A program made the translations under genes and the position numbers. A DNA stretch of 5,123 nucleotides from Oscillospiraceae bacterium (GTDB taxonomy: Bacteria > Bacillota > Clostridia > Oscillospirales > Ruminococcaceae): the NCBI GenBank assembly GCA_031253365.1, contig JAIRWE010000041.1, positions 1 to 5,123 of the forward strand, read 5' to 3'. The notes beneath the pieces were generated by a model that was not told the DNA's origin, did not search any database, and worked only from the letters and a program-made list of their open reading frames with translations. Shown in pieces: positions 1 through 5,123 of the stretch. Position 1 is the first letter of the stretch; each line of letters starts with the position of its first letter.

Positions 1-481
1 GACCAGCCTTAAAGGGATAACGGCGAATACAATCGGTTCCGAGTCCTTCCTGAAAACCAGGATAACTTTGGGCAACGACGCGATTTTGTCCGAGGAAAAG
101 ATGTCCCTCGAAAAGGAGGAGGCTAACCTTACCGAGCAAATAGGCAAGCTGATTCAAATAATCGATATGTTAAACGCACACAAAAAAAAGTCGGGGAGCC
201 TTACTTCCGAGCGCGAGGATATGCTTTCCTCCGCGATAAGGACGCGATTCAAATACTCAAACGATATTAAGCTGATTAGGAGAAGGATAACGGAAATAGA
301 CGCGAGCATATTGAGTTCCCATAATCTGTATATTGAGGCGCGAAAGGAAGTTTGGCCCAACGTCGTTATACGTATCGGAACGATGAATATGAAAGTCGAA
401 AACAAAAATGTCCGCTGTCGTATTTGCATGAACAGTTCCGGCGAGATTGAGTACAAGCCCATAGTGGGAAGCGTCGGGTAA
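1..481 (+). CDS. FapA/DUF342-family protein, C-terminal part (5' end outside window)
   Basis: The frame is open from base 2 and stops at a TAA at 479-481, giving 159 visible residues. It shows the C-terminal plan of DUF342 (FapA) proteins. The last strands of a beta-helix-like region come first (visible residues 1-28, with Gly-Ser and Gly-Asn turns). A charged two-helix coiled coil follows (about 30-104, rich in Glu, Lys and Leu, turning near KKKSGS). A returning beta segment closes the protein, with WPNVVIRIG at about 118-126 matching the family's 'yPGv.v.IG' signature and SGEIEYKP near the end. Vibrio FapA has been linked to polar flagellar assembly, but in most other bacteria DUF342 proteins have no settled role, so no function is assigned. 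The start codon and N-terminal domain are missing. A TTG at 68 could be read as a start, but it falls inside the conserved fold. The family call is fairly secure, the role is not. Confidence 0.75.
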   Translation, partial: TSLKGITANTIGSESFLKTRITLGNDAILSEEKMSLEKEEANLTEQIGKLIQIIDMLNAHKKKSGSLTSEREDMLSSAIRTRFKYSNDIKLIRRRITEIDASILSSHNLYIEARKEVWPNVVIRIGTMNMKVENKNVRCRICMNSSGEIEYKPIVGSVG

Positions 482-536
482 CGGCGGACAACCCCCGAAA
501 ACCCATTTTCTCCGATTTTCGGACGCGCGTTCTGAA
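482..536. other. Short gap between convergent genes with weak inverted repeat
   Basis: These 55 bases separate the stop codons of the FapA-like and GH3 genes. The visible structure is CCGAAAA (495-501) facing TTTTCGG (516-522) across a 14-base loop. An overlapping alternative pairs GAAAA (497-501) with TTTTC (506-510) around CCCA. The stems are AT-rich and neither strand has a clear T tract after them. This might be a weak bidirectional terminator but does not meet the usual pattern. Confidence 0.25.
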
Positions 537-3329
537 TCAGTCGTCGGTAAGTTTGATGTCCAGCAGGTTCACGCCCCATGAAACATCCAGCGTCAGGTTT
601 CCTGTGCCTTTGAGCGGTTTCGCAAACCGTGTTCTTTGTTTTTTGAACCCCGTCGGCGATGCCGACGCGGGGATTTTTATTTCCCCGACCCGCCGCCCCT
701 TCGCGAAAACGCCGACAGTCCCCTCCCCCGCGTCCATAGCCGCGCGAACCTCAATTCCTGTCGCGCCGTCCAGCAACGCGTCGAAAAATTCAAGCGTTCC
801 GCCGAGTTGAGGGGCATTGACGTAGTGCCGTTCCCGTTCGCGGTCGTAGAGCGTGTTAATCTGCCGCTTTCCGTCGTAATCCGCCGCTTCCGTCATTTTG
901 AATAAATCGCGCGGCGGTATTTTTTCCCCTTTTACGGTAATATCAACCGCACGGCGCGTGTCAACGCTTGACGAGGCGGCGTAAAATCTGTATCCGCCTG
1001 TTTCCACGACGAACTTTCCCCTTGTCACGTCCCAAAAGCGCAAGCGCTTTTTATTGAACTCGAAAATGATTTCCGCAGTTTTGCCGGGCTGTATTCCCCG
1101 GCGTATAAATTCGCAAAGCTGTTTTTTCGGGCGTTTCACCCTCGGGTTCAAAGCCGTGAAATAAAGCTGAACCACTTCCTCCCCGTAAATATCGGAAGCA
1201 TTTTTCACTTTTACCCGCGCTTCAAGCGTATTCCCGCAGTCTTTGACGGAAAACCCCGTATATTCAAAGTTTGAATAGGATAACCCGTGTCCGAACGGAT
1301 AAAGGGGCTGCCCTTCGAAATACAGGTAAGTCGAGCCGCTGTCCGGTATATCGTAATCCTTTATATCGGGCAAATCGCGTTCGCTTTTGTACCACGTTTG
1401 GACGAGCCGCCCCGCCGGGTTGTATTTTCCCGTGATGACGTCGGCAAGGGCGCGACCCGTTTCGGGTCCGCCGTGCGCGGTGTAAATTATCGCGGGCAGT
1501 TCGCGTTGTTCTTTGTTCACCGAATACGGATAGCTCGCGATTATGACCAAGACGCTGTTGCCGTTCGCCGTGCTTACGGAGTCAATGAGCTTTTGCTGCG
1601 TCGGCGGCAACGCCAACGTTTTCCTGTCGAAACACTCCCGCGCGACTACCATTGGGTTGTTACCGGCGCAAATAACGGCAAAATCAGCTTTTTTCGCGAT
1701 TTTTACCGCTTCGCGCGCACCATCCGAGATTATTTCTTCCCGAAACAGCTTTGAGCGGTTCACCGCGTTCCCGAACATCTCGCGCACTCGACCGCCCTCC
1801 CCCGTGCCTATGTCCCGGTGACGCCAGCTTTTAATTGTCGCGCAGCCCATGTATTCGCCCGGGCGGAAAATCATTCTGCCGAACCATTCATACGTGTCCT
1901 TCCCGGAAGCGTTTACGAAGCCGTCTTCGACTTTAAGAAGTTTGTCGTTCAACAGCGAAATATAGACGACCTCGCCGCCCCAGTCGATTTTTTTGAAACG
2001 GCAGGCGGCGGTTATTTCGTCAGCGTCCGCGATAACGGAACCATCCTCTTTTACTTGAAGGTATTTATTGTCGGAAAGTGATTTGAACGCCACGATGTCG
2101 CACCCGTCGTGAAAGCTCACGCGGGCTTCGCCCACGGCGTCTTTCAGCCCTTGATAAGCGGTTACGCAATAATCGGATTTCCCTGTGTACCAGTCGGGAT
2201 AATAAGCGTCGGCGAGCGGACCTATGACGGCGATTTTGTTCTTTCCGTCGTCGCGAAAAGGGAGCGCGCCGTCATTTTTCAAAAGCGTTATACACTCGTG
2301 AGAGGCAAGCGAGCAGGTCGCCTTGAACTCGTCGCAGTTCAGTTTTTCGTCGGGAATATCGGCATAGGGATTTTGCTCCGGCGGGTCAAACTCGCCCAAT
2401 AAAAACCGCCCCGTCAGCGTGGCGGTAACCGCTCTGTCAATATCCTTTTCGCTTATTAACCCCGTTTTAATCGCTTCGGCGGCGGCGGCGGCGACGGTCT
2501 TAAAGTTGTCGCACATCGCGTAGTTCCCCGCTTTCAGGGCGGCGGCGATTGTTTGCGCGTGCGAGGTTCCGTGCCTGTGAAGCAATACGTTTTGTGTAAA
2601 ATCCCCGCCGTCGGTTACGGCGAACAGTAACCCCCATTCTTCAATACAGATTTTTCTTATGTCGGGATTAACCATACCCGGAACGCCCGAAAGCTCGTTA
2701 TACGCCGTCATAAACGCCAACGCGCCTTTCGCCTTTATCGCCGGTTCAAAAGCCGCGTAATAATACTCGCGCCGCGTTCGCGGTTCGACGTTTGCGTTGT
2801 CCGTGCCGCGTTCCTCCTCGTGGTTGTTGCAGCAAAAATGCTTCAATATGGGAAAAACGCGCATATAACGCTCATTAGAACCGCACATTCCCTCAACGTA
2901 AGCGGTTGACATTTTCCCGGTTAAAAACGGGTCTTCCCCGTAAGATTCCTCGTTTCTGCCCCAGCGCGGGTCGCGCAACAGGTCCACCGTGGGTCCGAAC
3001 AGCATAAGACTGCGGCTGCGGTTCTTCTTGTGATAAATCCGCGCCTCTGTCCCGGCGATTTCGCCCAACTCGCGCATTAACGCCGGGTCAAAAGTCGAAG
3101 CCAACCCGACAGGCTGAGGGAAAACCGTGGAATATTCCTCGGGTTCGCGCCCCACGTAACCGCGCGCCACTTCCGTGCCGATGTGCCACTCGTCTATTTC
3201 CAGACGCGGCACCGCCTGTTGATGAACCGAAAGCATATTGATTTTTTCGTCGAGTGAAAGGCGCGAAACAAGGTCGGCTACGCGCTTTTTCAATGACAGC
3301 TTCGGGTTTAAAAAAGGGTGTTTTTTCAT
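537..3329 (-). CDS. Glycoside hydrolase family 3 enzyme (beta-glucosidase/beta-xylosidase-like), cytoplasmic
   Basis: This is a 930-residue retaining exo-glycosidase predicted to release single sugars from beta-linked oligosaccharides. Residues 16-310 form the catalytic barrel: DPRWGRNEESYGEDP near 120-134, KHF at 163-165, and VTDGGD with Asp240 as the predicted nucleophile. Residues about 345-690 form the GH3 C-terminal alpha/beta domain, with ARECFDR placing Glu565 as likely acid/base, then YPYS, NPAGRL and YPFGHGLSY. An extra module of about 120 residues (roughly 411-535) is inserted in this domain. A fibronectin III-like domain follows (about 702-786), then a CBM6-like tail (about 805-927). 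No signal peptide or membrane segment is visible, so it probably acts on imported oligosaccharides. The ATG at 3329 is chosen because TTTGGAG precedes it by nine bases and GH3 homology begins just after. A GTG at 3383 would add 18 Pro-rich residues. The gene lies 128 bp after the cyclase gene on the same strand. Family certain, substrate open: beta-glucoside, beta-xyloside or arabinoside are all possible. Confidence 0.95.
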   Translation of the reverse strand: MKKHPFLNPKLSLKKRVADLVSRLSLDEKINMLSVHQQAVPRLEIDEWHIGTEVARGYVGREPEEYSTVFPQPVGLASTFDPALMRELGEIAGTEARIYHKKNRSRSLMLFGPTVDLLRDPRWGRNEESYGEDPFLTGKMSTAYVEGMCGSNERYMRVFPILKHFCCNNHEEERGTDNANVEPRTRREYYYAAFEPAIKAKGALAFMTAYNELSGVPGMVNPDIRKICIEEWGLLFAVTDGGDFTQNVLLHRHGTSHAQTIAAALKAGNYAMCDNFKTVAAAAAEAIKTGLISEKDIDRAVTATLTGRFLLGEFDPPEQNPYADIPDEKLNCDEFKATCSLASHECITLLKNDGALPFRDDGKNKIAVIGPLADAYYPDWYTGKSDYCVTAYQGLKDAVGEARVSFHDGCDIVAFKSLSDNKYLQVKEDGSVIADADEITAACRFKKIDWGGEVVYISLLNDKLLKVEDGFVNASGKDTYEWFGRMIFRPGEYMGCATIKSWRHRDIGTGEGGRVREMFGNAVNRSKLFREEIISDGAREAVKIAKKADFAVICAGNNPMVVARECFDRKTLALPPTQQKLIDSVSTANGNSVLVIIASYPYSVNKEQRELPAIIYTAHGGPETGRALADVITGKYNPAGRLVQTWYKSERDLPDIKDYDIPDSGSTYLYFEGQPLYPFGHGLSYSNFEYTGFSVKDCGNTLEARVKVKNASDIYGEEVVQLYFTALNPRVKRPKKQLCEFIRRGIQPGKTAEIIFEFNKKRLRFWDVTRGKFVVETGGYRFYAASSSVDTRRAVDITVKGEKIPPRDLFKMTEAADYDGKRQINTLYDRERERHYVNAPQLGGTLEFFDALLDGATGIEVRAAMDAGEGTVGVFAKGRRVGEIKIPASASPTGFKKQRTRFAKPLKGTGNLTLDVSWGVNLLDIKLTDD
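648..680 (+). terminator. Terminator-like hairpin for the + strand, inside the GH3 3' coding region
   Basis: On the + strand, CCC (648-650) plus CGTCGGC (651-657) pairs with GCCGACG (661-667) and GGG (669-671). The loop is GAT and one C (668) is bulged, giving ten base pairs, nearly all G-C. TTTTTAT follows at 674-680. This is the classic form of an intrinsic terminator. It lies 167 bases after the FapA-like stop codon and could end that transcript. On the - strand the hairpin has no T tract after it, so GH3 transcription should not stop there. The sequence also encodes GH3 residues, so coincidence is possible. Confidence 0.45.
2398..2426 (-). other. Terminator-like hairpin within the GH3 coding strand
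   Basis: Read on the - strand, ACCGCC pairs with GGCGGT (2421-2426 with 2405-2410). An inner CG/CG pair around a CTGA loop is separated by one A-G mismatch. TTTTTATT follows directly (2405 down to 2398). It lies about 900 bases into the GH3 gene and encodes residues around 302-311 (TATLTGRFLL). Translating ribosomes would normally mask it, so any effect would appear only when translation is weak. It may be a by-product of the codons used. Confidence 0.25.
2477..2493 (-). repeat. GCC triplet run encoding five alanines
   Basis: Five identical GCC codons (2478-2492) encode Ala280-Ala284 of the GH3 enzyme, in a helix of the barrel domain. Slippage here would add or remove whole alanines without changing the frame. 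It looks like ordinary low-complexity coding sequence. Confidence 0.6.
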
Positions 3330-3338
3330 ATTTGCGTA

Positions 3339-3342
3339 CTCC
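3339..3342 (-). promoter_or_regulatory. Ribosome binding site that fixes the GH3 start
   Basis: On the - strand TTTGGAG ends nine bases before the ATG at 3329-3327. The core GGAG is 3342-3339. The competing GTG at 3383 has only AAAAGG about 11 bases upstream, a poorer match, so the ATG is preferred. Confidence 0.65.
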
Positions 3343-3399
3343 AAAGGCTTCGGGGGAGGAACCACTTTGAACAGGCGCGACACCCCCCGGCAAGCCTTT
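3343..3399 (-). promoter_or_regulatory. Candidate leader hairpin abutting the GH3 ribosome binding site
   Basis: On the - strand AAAGGCTT (3399-3392), a GC bulge and CGGGGG (3389-3384) face CCCCCG (3356-3351) and AAGCCTTT (3350-3343), enclosing a 27-base loop. The 14 base pairs are all Watson-Crick. The base of the stem touches the GGAG core, so folding could affect ribosome access or mRNA stability. No T tract follows on the - strand, so it does not look like a terminator of the cyclase transcript. In the + direction four T's follow, but no gene there would need it. The arms are plainly seen in the sequence, while a regulatory role is inferred. Confidence 0.5.
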
Positions 3400-3407
3400 T
3401 ACTCAAT

Positions 3408-3434
3408 GGTGGCGCACCGAGGGCATCGCGCCCT
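3408..3434 (-). repeat. Two small adjacent inverted repeats between the cyclase and GH3 genes
   Basis: AGGGC (3420-3424) faces GCCCT (3430-3434) across five bases, and GGTG (3408-3411) faces CACC (3415-3418) across three. Both lie just downstream of the cyclase stop codon. Neither is followed by a T tract on the - strand, so they are not standard terminators. They could protect the cyclase mRNA 3' end or take part in a larger fold with the leader hairpin nearer the GH3 start. Confidence 0.35.
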
Positions 3435-3457
3435 GCAATATTCCCGACAAAGCCTCT

Positions 3458-5123
3458 TTAATTTTCAATAAAACCGTAATTGCGTTTGCCGCCCTTCTTG
3501 ATTTTATACATGGCGTCGTCCGCCGCCCCGATAATTTCCTCAATCCGTTTGGAGGAATCGCGCACCACGGTTATACCTATGCTCGCGTCCAAGGAGAGGT
3601 GGTCGCCCGTATCGGCGGTATAGCCCTCTTTAAGACGGCTCAAAATTTCCTCCGCGATTTTAGCCGGGTCGTTTGTTTCGGAATTCTTCACGCATACGAC
3701 AAACTCGTCGCCGCCGTAACGCCCCACCAACCCGAAACCTTGAACAATGTTGCTGAGAACGCCAGCAGTGAATTTAAGCACTTGGTCGCCGGTAGCGTGG
3801 CTGTAATTGTCGTTGTAATCCTTGAAATCGTCTATATCCACGAAAAGCACCGCAAATTCGTCGTGACGCGCGGCGATGAGGTCAATTTCGTTTTCAATCA
3901 GGCTTTCGACGGAATCGCGGTTGTATACGCCGGTGAGCGCGTCGAAACTCGCCCTCGTCGTGAGAATTTCCTCGCTTTTTTTCGCTCTGTCTATATCCAC
4001 CATAACGCCCACGATTTTCTGTATTTCGCCGTTTGCGTCCTTTATGGAAGCGGTACGCATCAAGACCCAGGTATAATCGCCGTATATGTTCCTTATACGG
4101 TACTCGTTGCGCTTAAAATCCCCGCCCTTGCCGAGTTTTTCAAGGTCTTCCCTGTAACGCGCCGCATCGTCCGGATGAACCTTGCACTTTAACAGGAAGC
4201 TGTCGCCGAAGTGTTCGGAAGGGGCGCGGTAGCTGAATTTTTTATTGAAATTATTGGAAAAGACAACCTCGTTATTTTTGAAATTCCACTCAAATATAAT
4301 GTTGTCCGACATTTCTATAATCGTTCGATACCTTGATTCGCTGACTACAATATCGTCGATAAGGTCGTTGAAGAGCCGCGCTATCTCACCGTACTCGTTT
4401 TTTGACATGACGTTGATTCTCGCGTCGTGGTCGCCGCGCCTTATCTGCAAAATCGTCCTTGAAATGACGTTCAGCGGTTTGGTAAACGCCGACGACGCCA
4501 AAGCCGTCATTACGATGCCCGCTATACACAGAACAACCACAACGACCGTTATAATTCCGGTGGATTCGGAAGCCATCCTCTTGGCTTCGCTTATATCGCC
4601 TACGGAAACAACGCCCCAACCCGAGTCCTCGTTGTTGACGCTTATCTTGGCGTATCCGGCGGCGCGCGTGTGCCTGCTCACGGAAAATTCCCCGCTTGAT
4701 GCGCCCGATTCGACGACGTTAATTATACCGACGTATTCCGCCGCGTTGGTCGTAACGGCGGTGGAAAGTGTCGCGAGTTTACCCATCATCGTCCCTTCGT
4801 CGACGACGTTGCTGTCCGGGTCAACCAACAAAATCCTGCCGTTCGCGGGGAGTATGGCGGAACCTACGATATTTTTCAGGCTTTCGCCGGAATATATGAC
4901 AATCAGCGTATCCCCGCCGATTTCGGCCTTTATCGCCAACCCGAATTCAGCCGTGGGAATTTTTTCGGCGGAAGTGTAAACATAGGCACGCCCGTCTTTG
5001 TGGTCAAGAAGAGCGCCCGTATCAAAATCTTCGCCCGCGTCGCCTTCGGACAACTTCACTCCCCCGTCGCCGCCGACAACAATGACGCTGTCAACGTCGG
5101 AGCGTGCCGCGACCGATTTGACG
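3458..5123 (-). CDS. Membrane diguanylate cyclase, Cache-HAMP-PAS-GGDEF (5' end outside window)
   Basis: The frame is open from the right edge to a TAA at 3460-3458, with 554 visible residues. It would make c-di-GMP from two GTP in response to an outside signal. In order: part of an extracytoplasmic Cache-type sensor (visible residues 1-188, with DSVIVVGGDGG early and GWGVVSVGD late), a membrane helix (about 189-213, Val/Ile-rich), a HAMP linker (about 211-261, with KPL and NEYGEIARLF), a PAS domain of the PAS_3 kind (about 266-386, with HPDD and WVLMR) and a GGDEF domain (about 387-551). The GGDEF domain keeps DALTGVYNR (394-402), metal-binding Asp429 in VDIDDFK, ND, SHATGD and an intact RYGGDEF (GGDEF at 470-474), so it should be active. 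The usual RxxD inhibitory site is replaced by QGFG (461-464), predicting no product inhibition there. A GTG at 5059 lies inside the sensor domain and is probably not the true start. The first membrane helix, expected upstream, is missing. Confidence 0.92.
   Translation of the reverse strand, partial: VKSVAARSDVDSVIVVGGDGGVKLSEGDAGEDFDTGALLDHKDGRAYVYTSAEKIPTAEFGLAIKAEIGGDTLIVIYSGESLKNIVGSAILPANGRILLVDPDSNVVDEGTMMGKLATLSTAVTTNAAEYVGIINVVESGASSGEFSVSRHTRAAGYAKISVNNEDSGWGVVSVGDISEAKRMASESTGIITVVVVVLCIAGIVMTALASSAFTKPLNVISRTILQIRRGDHDARINVMSKNEYGEIARLFNDLIDDIVVSESRYRTIIEMSDNIIFEWNFKNNEVVFSNNFNKKFSYRAPSEHFGDSFLLKCKVHPDDAARYREDLEKLGKGGDFKRNEYRIRNIYGDYTWVLMRTASIKDANGEIQKIVGVMVDIDRAKKSEEILTTRASFDALTGVYNRDSVESLIENEIDLIAARHDEFAVLFVDIDDFKDYNDNYSHATGDQVLKFTAGVLSNIVQGFGLVGRYGGDEFVVCVKNSETNDPAKIAEEILSRLKEGYTADTGDHLSLDASIGITVVRDSSKRIEEIIGAADDAMYKIKKGGKRNYGFIEN

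Noticed and set aside
154..579. A 141-codon open frame on the - strand, antisense to the FapA-like gene
   Set aside because: It overlaps a coding frame with clear family signatures, spans the GH3 stop region and has no domain-like pattern. It is a shadow frame.
1287..1754. A 155-codon open frame on the + strand inside the GH3 gene
   Set aside because: It is Arg-rich, lacks a plausible ribosome binding site and lies opposite conserved GH3 motifs including the predicted acid/base Glu. It is a shadow frame.
3381..3383. GTG as the GH3 start codon
   Set aside because: It adds 18 residues outside the GH3 homology, has a weaker ribosome binding site, and sits beside the strong inverted repeat. The ATG at 3329 fits better.
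3330..3457. A c-di-GMP riboswitch between the cyclase and GH3 genes
   Set aside because: The position is tempting, but I could not find the conserved core or tetraloop-receptor pattern of the GEMM class in these 128 bases.
3384..3457. A sigma70-type promoter for GH3 in the gap
   Set aside because: No pair of -35 and -10 boxes with acceptable spacing was found on the - strand.
4709..4811. An 11-base direct repeat (TCGACGACGTT) in the cyclase gene
   Set aside because: Both copies encode Asn-Val-Val followed by an acidic residue in the same codon style. Chance plus codon bias explains it.
3599..4979. Long + strand open frames opposite the cyclase gene (3599-4192 and 4245-4979)
   Set aside because: The - strand here encodes consecutive Cache, HAMP, PAS and GGDEF motifs without a break. 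The + strand frames result from the codon bias of that gene.

Overview
The window holds three protein-coding genes, two of them cut by the window edges: the 3' end of a FapA/DUF342-family gene on the + strand (1-481), a complete glycoside hydrolase family 3 (GH3) gene on the - strand (537-3329), and a membrane-bound diguanylate cyclase gene on the - strand whose 5' end lies beyond the right edge (3458-5123). No RNA gene, CRISPR array, insertion sequence or phage gene was seen.

Organism: base composition is balanced to slightly GC-rich. The GH3 enzyme has no signal peptide and carries motifs I associate with GH3 proteins of gut and rumen Clostridia, such as an ARECFDR-type acid/base motif and a small inserted domain. 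The neighbours are a DUF342 protein and a Cache-HAMP-PAS-GGDEF sensor. Together these suggest an anaerobic, plant-sugar-using bacterium, most likely a clostridial Firmicute. Another lineage, for example a gut spirochaete, cannot be excluded from the sequence alone.

Layout: the FapA-like and GH3 genes converge, with 55 bp between their stop codons. The best terminator-like hairpin for the + strand transcript lies not in that gap but inside the last part of the GH3 coding region (648-680). The cyclase and GH3 genes point the same way, separated by 128 bp. That gap holds no recognisable promoter but is rich in inverted repeats. One 14-bp stem ends directly against the GH3 ribosome binding site, and its loop is exactly complementary to part of another hairpin upstream.

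How the genes may work together: the cyclase would read an extracellular or periplasmic cue and make c-di-GMP, and the GH3 enzyme would cleave glycosides or oligosaccharides inside the cell. Their adjacency suggests co-transcription, but nothing in the sequence proves a functional link. The most unusual features are the structured leader of the GH3 gene, the modular make-up of the GH3 enzyme (a beta-trefoil-like insertion plus a CBM6-like tail on a cytoplasmic protein), and the terminator-like hairpins inside its coding sequence. I found no convincing wholly new system.
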